Source: Verrucomicrobiia bacterium
GTDB taxonomy: Bacteria; Verrucomicrobiota; Verrucomicrobiia; Opitutales; Cerasicoccaceae
Reading direction: 5' to 3'
DNA length: 64,000 bases
NCBI GenBank assembly: GCA_030432235.1
Contig: JAUIHT010000004.1
Coordinates: 1 to 64,000, forward strand
Both the position numbers and the translations under genes were made by a program. Shown in pieces: positions 1 to 8,678 of this stretch (the stretch's first letter is position 1; each line of letters starts with the position of its first letter). The notes under the pieces are model-generated. The model was not told the DNA's origin. It did no database searches and saw only the letters and a list, made by a program, of their open reading frames with translations.

Positions 1-402
1 GACCAGGCAGTTGCCATAGGCTCCGTGGCTTTCGCCAAAGGAGATGCATCCGCGGCTTTCAATAATAACACTCAAGCCATGGGGGATAATTCCGTCGCGC
101 TGAATGATGGCACCATCGCCAACGGAGTAAGCTCTCTGGCAGCCGGGAATAGCACCACTGCCGAAGCCTATTCTTCCGTGGCGATTGGTCGGTACAACGT
201 CGGCCTGGACGCCACCGGAGCCGCTCCCAGCGGCACAACCTGGCAGGGCTACGATCCTGTCTTCGAAATCGGCATCGGAGCCGACTCAAGCAACAAAGCC
301 AACGCCGTCACCGTCTACAAGGATGGCAGTGTTCTCTTTGACGGAGCCGTCGTCATCACCCAGCGCCAGGGCGACATCCTCATGGGCGACTACGGCTATT
401 AA
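1..402 (+). CDS. Hep/Hag (YadA head-like) repeat protein, 3' end only
   Basis: The reading frame is open from the first base, so this is the C-terminal part of a longer gene cut by the window edge. The first 65 residues show the head-repeat pattern of trimeric adhesins, in which motifs such as AVAIGS, QAMGDNSVAL and SSVAIG recur about every 14 residues. The last 60 residues (about 75-133) contain ANAVTVYKDGSVLFDG, a tail seen in secreted Hep/Hag proteins. There is no YadA-type beta-barrel anchor, so it is probably not a self-anchoring autotransporter. It lies 50 bp upstream of an NLGQLK-motif secreted protein and the RHS giant, on the same strand. A surface or matrix role is inferred. Confidence 0.75.
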   Translation, partial: DQAVAIGSVAFAKGDASAAFNNNTQAMGDNSVALNDGTIANGVSSLAAGNSTTAEAYSSVAIGRYNVGLDATGAAPSGTTWQGYDPVFEIGIGADSSNKANAVTVYKDGSVLFDGAVVITQRQGDILMGDYGY

Positions 403-452
403 GAGCGATCGTCCGACGTCCCTGATGAAACCGAAAACAACCAAGCCCCGCC

Positions 453-1460
453 ATGCGCCATTCTCTACTCATTCTCGTTCTGGCAACGCCCCTGTTCGCC
501 TCCGCTGCTGACCCGGTTTATCCGGACTGGTGGATTGACCAGGATGTCGTCGAGAGCGACGCCCAACCTCCTGCCACCACCGATCCGGGCTACGACACCT
601 GGATGCAGGCCAACTACGCCCCGGCGCTCGTAGGTCAGGCCAAGCATATGGCCGAAGCCGCTTACCTCACCATGGAAGCCGCGGTCCCGGGGACTGCCGG
701 CACAGAAATCGCCTCGATGATTGCAGGCTTTTCGACTGCCCCCGAGGACAACTACGTGCCGCTCAATTTGGGCCAGCTTAAATTTATCGCGGAGCCCTTC
801 TATAATATCTTCCACGCCGCCAATTTCCCCGTCGTCCTGGCCGACGGCACCGTCATCGCCAACGGCCAATACCCTTGGAACCCCGCCACCCCCGTCGGCG
901 ACAACTACGCCCCGGCCAACCTTGGCCAGCTGAAGTATGTGTTTTCCTTCGACCTCACTGACTGGCCGCCCGAGGGCTGGCCACCGCCAACGGCTCCAGT
1001 GCCATTGGAGCGCTCATATGTCTACCTGACCGAGCCTGCGGTCTCTTATACGGTCGTGGGGGCAACGGTGGACCTGGAGGCGCTCGCCGCTTTCGTCGGC
1101 GATACGGTCGATAATGTGGAGTTCTTCGTCGATGCCGGCTCGCTGGGGACCGGGGATACTTCCTCTCCTTATGAGGACTCCTGGACGCCTGGCAGCGCCG
1201 GGACTTACACCCTCAACGCGGTAGCCACCGCCACTGGGGCGGCCACCGTGACCTCGGGTAGCGTCGTGGTGATGGTCGAAGCCGACAGCGACACCGACGG
1301 TCTCGGCGACGCCTGGGAGACTTCGACCGGTATCACCAGCCCCACCGACGAATCCGACGGCGACGGCCTCCTCGCCTCCGATGAGTATGGCGGTGGTTAT
1401 GACCCAAATGTGAAAGACCATCCCTTGGTGAAGTTACAGCTCTACGGAGTCAGCATTTAA
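453..1460 (+). CDS. Secreted protein with NLGQLK motifs, Ig-like domain and Ca-binding-type repeat
   Basis: The 335-residue product begins with a clear signal peptide (MRHSLLILVLATPLFASA). Residues about 95-175 hold two copies of a motif of the form NY(V/A)P.NLGQLK(F/Y), which I associate with secreted Opitutae proteins beside RHS genes. Residues 190-275 look like an Ig-like beta domain. Residues 278-325 form an Asp-rich thrombospondin type 3-like stretch (DSDTDGLGDAWE, DESDGDGLLASDEYGGGYDPN). It ends 15 bp before the RHS gene and is probably co-transcribed with it. A role in exporting, anchoring or displaying the RHS protein is inference only. The call as secreted is firm; the function is unknown. 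Confidence 0.75.
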   Translation: MRHSLLILVLATPLFASAADPVYPDWWIDQDVVESDAQPPATTDPGYDTWMQANYAPALVGQAKHMAEAAYLTMEAAVPGTAGTEIASMIAGFSTAPEDNYVPLNLGQLKFIAEPFYNIFHAANFPVVLADGTVIANGQYPWNPATPVGDNYAPANLGQLKYVFSFDLTDWPPEGWPPPTAPVPLERSYVYLTEPAVSYTVVGATVDLEALAAFVGDTVDNVEFFVDAGSLGTGDTSSPYEDSWTPGSAGTYTLNAVATATGAATVTSGSVVVMVEADSDTDGLGDAWETSTGITSPTDESDGDGLLASDEYGGGYDPNVKDHPLVKLQLYGVSI

Positions 1461-1475
1461 AACATTTAACTGATA

Positions 1476-4400
1476 ATGCATTCAATTAATAAAATTCTAA
1501 CTCTAATAATAATATTCAGTGGATCGTTCATTGGAAATAGCTTATATTCAGCAGGTTGCGGCTGTGAAGATGACATGATAAAGGTTGATGTGTACGGATA
1601 CATGTATGGATTAGCGGGGTATTCGGATTTTTTTAATTATAAATTATATCTAGATAATAACATATTGGATGGTATTCCAATTGGTGAGGAAGCCTTAGGC
1701 TTAGAATCGGAATTAAATTGGGGCTACTCCAATATTGAGGTTCCCATCAACGAGAGTTTTAGGTTTTCTGTGTCTGGTGAATTAAGGAAAGTTGATGACT
1801 ATACTCGTATATATTCTATTTTGCTAGGTCCATGTTATACTAAATTCTATATCGGTAATTCATATGTCGAGCTCACTGAGGAAAATAATTACAGCGCTCA
1901 TATTAATGATATTAGTATAGAAAAATACATAATCGATGATGGTTCAATTAGAGTTCTTATCGGTCATTATGAATTAGTAGATGTGGGTAATCCCACCTCT
2001 CCTTTTCCAATAGAACCATCAACGGAAATTGATGTTGATATAACAATCATCACAGATGACCAACAACAAGAGGGTGGGCGTTTGATTTCTGGTATTCCGA
2101 ATTCACTTCCTCTCACGAATTCTAGTTACACGATTCCACTGGGGATGCTATCGGAGGATGAATCAGCCGGAGCACTTTACTTTAACCTGGATTATTTGGA
2201 CGATTCCACGACTGCAAGTTTTTCAACTTTCAACTCGCGTATTCTTGAAATTCCCAGTTATTCTGAGGCATTGGCCACCCGACGCAGCAGTGGGGATTTG
2301 GAGGGTTCAATTCAAGAGGTTATCGTACCCGGTTACCTTGATGACAAGAGCTATGTCGTTAAAGACGGTTGGCTTGGGGAGGACGGCTACGATGGTAGTA
2401 CTCTGCCATCGGGAATCTTTGAAGTGATTTCGTATCCGAATCTGGACGGTCTGAGCAACGACGAGTATGATGAAGCTGATGTGGTATGGCGTTTCCAGAA
2501 GGTGGGCAGTTCGGCCAATGGGGACTTGCAGATGAAGGTTTACAAATACGTCGACCCGGGAGTACCGAATCCATCAAGAATTTGGGACTTGGCAGAATGG
2601 GATATCTTTGAGCGCATTACTGTCACTACCTTGGAAACGGACTCCGGTGACGGCTCTGCTTTGACCACCCCCGTTCAGACAGGCTGGAAATGGGTCAGTC
2701 AAAGCGGTGACTTAACAAAGAATTTGTACTGGAAAGAATACGAAGAGCTTGAGCCTGACGGAGACCTCTACGAGTTCATCGCTTACTACGATACGAGCGA
2801 CAGTCAAAATCCCGTGCTTATCTCTGAGACAAAAACCAAGAAAGAGAAGTTTGGCGGCAAGGGCTGGCTGGATACCAAGCAATGGGAAGACCCGAGCGGT
2901 GCGAACCGGCAAACTGTCTGGACCTATGACGATGGGACATCGGACCCGGATGATTTGGGCTTGTTGCGTAGCGTCGAATACCCGGATGGCTCTTGGGAGT
3001 ACATCTTCATGTACGATTCTAGCGGAAGTCCGCTTGTTCGTTATTTATCCTGGCTGGACACATCGCTTGACGATGCCGATGATAACGGTACCTGGAAAAA
3101 TTGTAAACTTGTCTACGAAGCGTATAGCGATGCCAATGACCCTGATCTGCTTTACCGTCGCACCGAAGAAATCATTGATGACCAAGGACAAGGTACAATT
3201 GTATCGGTGACAGAGCGGCGTGAGGGCGCAACCAGCAGTGAGAAGGTTTCCCGTACTTATGTGGACTCGACCCCTCATTACCTCGACACAACAACTGTCG
3301 GCCCCAGCTACATGCCAGACTCCATTACCCGGCCCGACGGCACAATGACTCTCTACGAAAGAGACCATGGTTATTGGGATGCGACGAATGAAACGTATTA
3401 TCCCTCAACGACAGATCCGCAACCGTCGGGCACCGTGGATGCATTTCAGAAAACGGTAAAACAGGGCATGTATGATTCTGTGAACGAAGTGTACGCTGAC
3501 GTGCCCAATCAAAGCACTTGGCGGCGCACGGTGACGGTCGATAGCGAAGTCGTTCTCTCCGAGAAGCTGGTATATACGGGTGGCAGTCCTACCGCTACTG
3601 TCATCGAAACGACGACCTACGCGACGACTGAAGACTCGCCGTCTACGGGCTGGCGCACGGAGACGACGACCACGAACGGCCGTGATGTTTCGGTGGAAGA
3701 GTACGACGAGGATGACAACCTGCGCACCTACACGGACGAGACCGGTCTGGTCACCACCTACACCTATGACGAGGACGGCGACATCCTGACGCAGACCAGC
3801 GCTGGAGTTACAACCACCTACCAGTACGACCCTTATGGTCGCGTGGAGGGCACCACGATTACGGGTGGCACGGAAACCCTCACCACATCCACCACCTACC
3901 ATCCAACCGGCGAAGTGGCCAGCCAGACCGATGTCAACGGCCTGACCACCAGCTACGCCTACACCAACGGCGGGCGTACAGTCACCGTTACCCGGCCCGA
4001 CGGCTACACGGAAGTTACCGACTCCTATGCGGACGGCCAGACCAAGAGCATTACGGGCACCGGCGTGGTGTATCGTTATTATGACTACACAGTGGATACC
4101 AATACAGGATTCCGCACGACCGAAGAGAGTATCGGTGAGCCAGTAGGCCATACCGATTCCCGTTGGACCAAGCGCATCACAGACTGGGCGGGCCGCACGG
4201 TGGAGGTGCGTAAACCCGCCTATTCCGGGGCGGACCATATCACCGGTTATGTGTACGCTGTTGGCACTCCGGGCACGGGTCAGCTCATCAAGCAAACCCG
4301 CACAGGCATGGCTCCGAAGGTTTTTGAATACAATGACCTGGGGCAACGCTCCCGTGAAGGCTACGATTTAGACAGCCCAGAAGACGGCCTCCAGGAAGCC

Positions 4401-7400
4401 TCCGACGAGCCCATCACCGAGTATGTAAACGACTACGTTGAGGATAACGGCGAGTGGTATCAGCGCAACATTGTCCGCCGTTGGCTGACGGACGGCAGCG
4501 CGACTTCCACGGATCTCACCACCACCCTGCGGCAGCTCACCGGCCTAGAGTCTAGTCCATTGGAAATAAGCGTCGTTTCCATTGATAACGCCTACACCGG
4601 GGAAACCGTAGTGACGACCACCGTCAACACCGCAACGGCCACCGTGACGGAGAAGACCGATCTGCCGGATACGACTCTGCACGTCATCCGCACCATGGTC
4701 GAGGGGCGCTTAGTCAGCGAGACCGACCCGCGCATCCCCTCGGGTGAGGACAACGAAACCACATATACCTATGACGACCTTGGCCGGCTGGAGACCATCA
4801 CGGACCCGACAGGTCTGGTCACCACGCAGACTTACTACCCGAACACGATGCAGTTGAAAACCGTTCAGGCAGCCGGCGGGCCCATCACGGAATACACCTA
4901 TCGCGATCAGGCAGAGCTGGGCGCGGGGCAAATCGATGAACAGCGTAATAAGAGCAGCGATGGCACTTTAATTAGTTATCTAGGCTACGGCTATGACGAT
5001 CACGGCCGTTTTGTCGGGCAACAGGGTTCGGGCGATTACGACTACACTTACGGGTACGACTCCACTTATGGCGACCGGATTTCACTGACCACTTTCCGGG
5101 ACCAAGGTGGCGATGAAACCGAGTGGCAGTACCAAGCTTCCACCGGCTTGCTCATCAGGAAAGAATATGCGGACGCCAAGGGCACCGATTACGAGTATTA
5201 CGACAGCGGCCTATTGGAAAAGCGGACCTGGGCTCGTTACACCAATACGCCGGGGGACATTTACACGACCTACGCCTACGATAGCCTGGGCCAACTCACG
5301 GATACCGATTACTCCGATGGCACACACAGTATCGACTGGACCTACGACCGCGCCGGGCGCATCACGCAAATCGAGGACGCCTCCGGCACCCGCACACTCA
5401 CCTATGATAAAGGGCAATTGGCATCTGAAACTTATGCGGATCCAGGAGAACTTTGGGATGACATGGCTATCGACAAGACGATTGACGCCTATGGCCGGGT
5501 GGGCGGGGTCAGCCTAACGGCTGGTATCAATATACTTCATGAGGTGGAATATTACTACCATGCCAATACTGGCCGGCTTGAAACGGTAGATTTTGAAGTG
5601 GATAGCATACAACACTCGACCACCTACGGCTACAAGCCCGAGACGAACCTCGTCGAGTCGGTCGTGCAAAACCGCGGCGCGGCGGAAATCCTTGCCGTGC
5701 AGAAAAGCTATGATAACCTGCATCGATTGACGGGGCTCGCTTACGGGCAGCCACACCAACAGTTGGGTATGAATTATTCCTACAACGCAGCCAGTCAGCG
5801 CGAGTTCGCCACCACGGGTAACGGAGAGTACTGGAAATACACCTACGATACCGTGGGGCAGGTAGAATCGGCGGTCAAGCGCCTCCCGGATCATACCGTT
5901 ATTCCCGGCTACCAGTTTGACTACGCCTACGACCAAATCGGCAACCGCACCTCCACCGAGCGCGATGGCGACTCCGCCCGCGAACAATTATATTACTCCA
6001 GCGCGAACGCCACCGGGACCAGTGGGGCCAACGAGCTCAACCAGTACGGCAGCCGCTCCGTGCCCCGCGTGCTCGGGGTGATGGGCCAGGCCAATGCCGC
6101 CGCCACCGTCACCGCCAATGGTGAATCCGCCACCCGGGCCGACGATTACTTCCAGATACTGCTGGACTACTCCGGCGAAACCAGCCCGAACGACGCCCGC
6201 AACGAGAGCATCCTCCTCACCGGCACCTACGCCGGGCAGGGCGCGGGCGGCGCCGACGCCATCGCGGAGGTCTCCACCGAGGCCTACCTGCCGCCCAACC
6301 CGGAAGACTTTAACTACGATGACGACGGCAACCTGGAAGACGACTCCCGCTGGACCTATACTTGGAACGGCGAAAATCGCCTCGTCGCCATGGAGCCCAT
6401 TGACGCGATTGCTCTGGGCCTGCCCAACCAGAAGCTCGTCTTTGCTTACGACAGCCAGGGAAGACGCTTCAAAAAGGAAACTTATGACTGGGATCCAAGT
6501 GCAAATGGCGGGCTCGGGGACTGGGAAACGACTCCCGTTAGAACCACCGTCTACCTCTACGACGGCTGGAACCTGCTGTCCGAGGAAAATTACGATGCCA
6601 CACTGACGCTTCTGAGTAGCAAATACTACACCTGGGGCACGGACCTGTCCGGTACGCTGCAAGGCGCGGGTGGAGTCGGAGGATTGCTGGCCGTGACGAC
6701 GGGCGAAGGCACCTATTACCCCGCCTACGACGGCAACGGCAACATCCTGGCCTACCTCGACAGCCTCACCGGCGCCACCGCCGCCCAGTTCGAATACGGC
6801 CCCTTCGGACAGACCCTCCGCGCCACCGGCAAAGCAGCCGACGAGCTCACCCTCCGCTTCTCCACCAAATATACCGACCCCGAAACCGGCCTCGCCTACT
6901 ACGGCTTCCGCTACTATGACCCCGAGCTGGGCCGCTGGCCATCCAGAGACCCCATTGGGGAGCAAGGAGGACTCAACCTCTACGCCTTCGTCGGCAATGA
7001 TGGAGTGAATCAGTGGGATTATTTGGGGATGACCTATCGAATTACGTTGAATTTCATTATTCCCGCTACCGGCAAAGCGGCGGATACGGGTACCATTGTA
7101 GCAATAAAAGAATATACGAAAAACCTCTTTGGTCGGTTTGGCATAGACTCAACCCTACAAACAAGCGTTGTTGATGACATTTATCACATAGACAGGTACA
7201 ATATTTTTGGCATGAAGATTCACACTAGTGAAATTCATTACAAAAACATGCCATACTCGTATTCTTGGAATGATGCATTGGATTTTGCTATCAACGAGCT
7301 TAGTATGCCAAATACTTTAATATTATTACCTGATTCGGCAGTTGGAACATATACGCAAACATCCAGCGACCTATCTAATGCCATTGCTCCACTGAGTAAT

Positions 7401-7700
7401 CATTCAGACATGCAAAATTTAGCCAGAGCGGTCGTTCATGAGGTGTTAGCTCATATTTTACCTGGTAGAGGTGCGCATCCGACAAGCAGTGATGCCTCTT
7501 GGGAGCAAAAATTCACGATCACGAAAGGCTGGGACACGCTAGATGAAGAGTACGAGTATATCAGCCTGGAGGTTGCTCGTTTTATACACCAAAGGGGAGG
7601 GCAACCCGACAAGAATTATGTCCGTTGTCCCATAAAGGACACCAAAGAAACTTTAGGGTTTATGAGTGATAGTGATTTTGAAAAATTACTTAAGGAATAA
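1476..7700 (+). CDS. Full-length secreted RHS/YD-repeat protein with C-terminal putative metallopeptidase tip
   Basis: This 2074-residue protein starts with a signal peptide (hydrophobic residues 7-26, then SAGCGCED). An AT-rich N-terminal region of about 200 residues precedes beta-rich sequence, and YD repeats such as TTYTYDEDGD and TTYQYDPYGR run from about residue 700 to 1820. The RHS core closes with RDPIGEQGGLNLYAF and ends near residue 1852 (WDYLGM). The last 222 residues are AT-rich and unrelated to the core, the usual build of a polymorphic toxin. They contain HEVLAH (H1988, E1989, H1993), an HExxxH arrangement that could bind zinc. RHS shells enclose and autocleave such tips in known systems. 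The next gene, 15 bp away, is the likely immunity partner. Toxin activity is inferred from architecture. Confidence 0.88.
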   Translation: MHSINKILTLIIIFSGSFIGNSLYSAGCGCEDDMIKVDVYGYMYGLAGYSDFFNYKLYLDNNILDGIPIGEEALGLESELNWGYSNIEVPINESFRFSVSGELRKVDDYTRIYSILLGPCYTKFYIGNSYVELTEENNYSAHINDISIEKYIIDDGSIRVLIGHYELVDVGNPTSPFPIEPSTEIDVDITIITDDQQQEGGRLISGIPNSLPLTNSSYTIPLGMLSEDESAGALYFNLDYLDDSTTASFSTFNSRILEIPSYSEALATRRSSGDLEGSIQEVIVPGYLDDKSYVVKDGWLGEDGYDGSTLPSGIFEVISYPNLDGLSNDEYDEADVVWRFQKVGSSANGDLQMKVYKYVDPGVPNPSRIWDLAEWDIFERITVTTLETDSGDGSALTTPVQTGWKWVSQSGDLTKNLYWKEYEELEPDGDLYEFIAYYDTSDSQNPVLISETKTKKEKFGGKGWLDTKQWEDPSGANRQTVWTYDDGTSDPDDLGLLRSVEYPDGSWEYIFMYDSSGSPLVRYLSWLDTSLDDADDNGTWKNCKLVYEAYSDANDPDLLYRRTEEIIDDQGQGTIVSVTERREGATSSEKVSRTYVDSTPHYLDTTTVGPSYMPDSITRPDGTMTLYERDHGYWDATNETYYPSTTDPQPSGTVDAFQKTVKQGMYDSVNEVYADVPNQSTWRRTVTVDSEVVLSEKLVYTGGSPTATVIETTTYATTEDSPSTGWRTETTTTNGRDVSVEEYDEDDNLRTYTDETGLVTTYTYDEDGDILTQTSAGVTTTYQYDPYGRVEGTTITGGTETLTTSTTYHPTGEVASQTDVNGLTTSYAYTNGGRTVTVTRPDGYTEVTDSYADGQTKSITGTGVVYRYYDYTVDTNTGFRTTEESIGEPVGHTDSRWTKRITDWAGRTVEVRKPAYSGADHITGYVYAVGTPGTGQLIKQTRTGMAPKVFEYNDLGQRSREGYDLDSPEDGLQEASDEPITEYVNDYVEDNGEWYQRNIVRRWLTDGSATSTDLTTTLRQLTGLESSPLEISVVSIDNAYTGETVVTTTVNTATATVTEKTDLPDTTLHVIRTMVEGRLVSETDPRIPSGEDNETTYTYDDLGRLETITDPTGLVTTQTYYPNTMQLKTVQAAGGPITEYTYRDQAELGAGQIDEQRNKSSDGTLISYLGYGYDDHGRFVGQQGSGDYDYTYGYDSTYGDRISLTTFRDQGGDETEWQYQASTGLLIRKEYADAKGTDYEYYDSGLLEKRTWARYTNTPGDIYTTYAYDSLGQLTDTDYSDGTHSIDWTYDRAGRITQIEDASGTRTLTYDKGQLASETYADPGELWDDMAIDKTIDAYGRVGGVSLTAGINILHEVEYYYHANTGRLETVDFEVDSIQHSTTYGYKPETNLVESVVQNRGAAEILAVQKSYDNLHRLTGLAYGQPHQQLGMNYSYNAASQREFATTGNGEYWKYTYDTVGQVESAVKRLPDHTVIPGYQFDYAYDQIGNRTSTERDGDSAREQLYYSSANATGTSGANELNQYGSRSVPRVLGVMGQANAAATVTANGESATRADDYFQILLDYSGETSPNDARNESILLTGTYAGQGAGGADAIAEVSTEAYLPPNPEDFNYDDDGNLEDDSRWTYTWNGENRLVAMEPIDAIALGLPNQKLVFAYDSQGRRFKKETYDWDPSANGGLGDWETTPVRTTVYLYDGWNLLSEENYDATLTLLSSKYYTWGTDLSGTLQGAGGVGGLLAVTTGEGTYYPAYDGNGNILAYLDSLTGATAAQFEYGPFGQTLRATGKAADELTLRFSTKYTDPETGLAYYGFRYYDPELGRWPSRDPIGEQGGLNLYAFVGNDGVNQWDYLGMTYRITLNFIIPATGKAADTGTIVAIKEYTKNLFGRFGIDSTLQTSVVDDIYHIDRYNIFGMKIHTSEIHYKNMPYSYSWNDALDFAINELSMPNTLILLPDSAVGTYTQTSSDLSNAIAPLSNHSDMQNLARAVVHEVLAHILPGRGAHPTSSDASWEQKFTITKGWDTLDEEYEYISLEVARFIHQRGGQPDKNYVRCPIKDTKETLGFMSDSDFEKLLKE

Positions 7701-7714
7701 GAAAACCTATTAAA

Positions 7715-8098
7715 ATGAAAAATCTATTCAATGAGTACCTTCACGCCAATAGCGCTGCGCTAATATTTCAGTTGGTTTTATTGGCTTCATGCATTGTGCT
7801 TTTAGTTATGGTCCTAGTGCGCAATAAGAAACCATCAAAAGAAAGCTATAATAAACTACCGGCTACACTTGTCTTTTGTGCGAGATTAGGATTAGCCTTC
7901 TCATTAGTATTTTCGCTGATATTGACTATTGGATTATTAAATCAAATGTCATGCTCAAGTGATGAAGCAGCTGTAAAAATTAGTGTATTTTTTTACGCTC
8001 TAAAAATACCTCTTTTGGTAATCGTTTTGGGCTTGCTGTCATACTTTCTAAAATTACCACTTATCCTATTGGAAACAAATGAAACGACAGAATCCTAG
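7715..8098 (+). CDS. Small membrane protein, candidate immunity partner of the RHS tip
   Basis: The 127-residue product is AT-rich like the RHS tip just upstream. Three hydrophobic segments are visible (about residues 14-36, 50-74 and 88-118), so it is probably an inner-membrane protein. It starts 15 bp after the RHS stop, the position of an immunity gene. I recognise no family. Its last codons (NETTES and stop) lie inside a short sequence repeated at two other module joints, so the extreme C-terminus may come from recombination rather than from the original gene. Immunity function is inferred from position only. Confidence 0.6.
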   Translation: MKNLFNEYLHANSAALIFQLVLLASCIVLLVMVLVRNKKPSKESYNKLPATLVFCARLGLAFSLVFSLILTIGLLNQMSCSSDEAAVKISVFFYALKIPLLVIVLGLLSYFLKLPLILLETNETTES

Positions 8099-8136
8099 CA
8101 CACTTGGTAGCATAGATTTTGCGTAAGGGTCAGCCT
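8077..8136 (+). repeat. RHS module joint repeat, copy 1
   Basis: AAACGACAGAATCCTAGCAC starts at 8082 and is followed after about 25 bp by AAGGGTCAGC. The same two blocks, slightly varied, occur at 8626-8676 and 10399-10470. The copy overlaps the stop of the membrane protein gene that ends at 8098. I read it as a recombination joint or small repeat carried between modules. Confidence 0.6.
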
Positions 8137-8317
8137 TTCTTCATCAAGCTGCCCCAAGGCACTCGCTTTCCTCTCCCCCTTGGGGCTACTCCATATACGT
8201 GCTTCGCACTCCGCCAGCATAAGAGGAAATGACCCTTCGGCAACTCAAGCCAAGACGGAGCGGTAGACTTCGGCGAAGCCCTGAGTGGCTGAGGATTGTT
8301 TATGACCTTAGGCTCCA
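8137..8317. other. Non-coding joint between RHS modules
   Basis: No convincing gene is seen here. The stretch contains CCCCAAGG and CCTTGGGG blocks that can pair, and TGGGGCTACTC, which recurs downstream of the dciA gene near 35866. The codons open in the plus frame across 8229-8340 look like low-complexity GC-rich noise (Arg-rich), not protein. It is probably debris from module replacement plus an intergenic repeat. Confidence 0.4.
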
Positions 8318-8432
8318 GTGCGAATGCAACACAGAAGACTCAACTGGCAATATTTATAAAATTAAACAATCATGGGGCCCTTTGGATAGTATAACGAATG
8401 GGGCAAAACTATACTGGAATTATGGCCAATAA
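8318..8432 (+). pseudogene. Remnant of an RHS tip (last residues only)
   Basis: In the frame ending at the TAA at 8430-8432, the last 30 residues (STGNIYKIKQSW, then NGAKLYWNYGQ) are AT-rich and protein-like, unlike the GC-rich noise before them. The stop overlaps the start region of the 75-residue membrane protein gene, as expected for a toxin 3' end followed by its partner. No RHS core precedes it. I read it as the truncated end of a displaced toxin tip; this is inference. Confidence 0.35.
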
Positions 8433-8625
8433 AATAAACAATACTATTTTTCGACACTTGACGGTTTCAGTTTTGACCGCGCTCTTGTTTTCTCTATCAG
8501 GGGTTGCTATTGACATAGCCTTGGACATTACACCTGACATTCCTAAGGCAATTCTTATGTTTTCTTTATTTGCAATAGTAATGTTCATATTATTAAACGC
8601 TCACTTTTTACTCACAAAAAAGTAA
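8422..8625 (+). CDS. Small two-helix membrane protein, orphan partner gene
   Basis: From the ATG at 8422 the product is 67 residues (MANKINNT...LLTKK) with two hydrophobic helices. An in-frame ATG at 8398 would add eight residues (MGQNYTGI), but those overlap the presumed toxin tail. Base composition is AT-rich like the other partner genes. It is directly followed by joint repeat copy 2. It is probably an immunity gene left behind after its toxin tip was lost, a common state in RHS/CDI loci. No family was recognised. Confidence 0.5.
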   Translation: MANKINNTIFRHLTVSVLTALLFSLSGVAIDIALDITPDIPKAILMFSLFAIVMFILLNAHFLLTKK

Positions 8626-8678
8626 AACGACAGAACCCTAGCACGCGCGGTTTCATATGATATTGCACAAGGGTCAGC
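8624..8678 (+). repeat. RHS module joint repeat, copy 2
   Basis: AAACGACAGAACCCTAGCAC starts at 8626 and CAAGGGTCAGC follows at about 8667. It differs from copy 1 by one base in the first block. It separates the orphan membrane gene from the next RHS core fragment, whose core-like sequence begins within 25 bp. Confidence 0.6.

Noticed and set aside
3405-4346. Minus-strand frame of 313 codons inside the RHS gene
   Set aside because: Arises from the repetitive YD codons; no start signal and no recognisable protein.
8229-8317. First part of the frame reading MTLRQLKPRRSGRLRR
   Set aside because: Arg-rich reading of GC-rich joint DNA; only the AT-rich last 30 residues of the frame look like protein.
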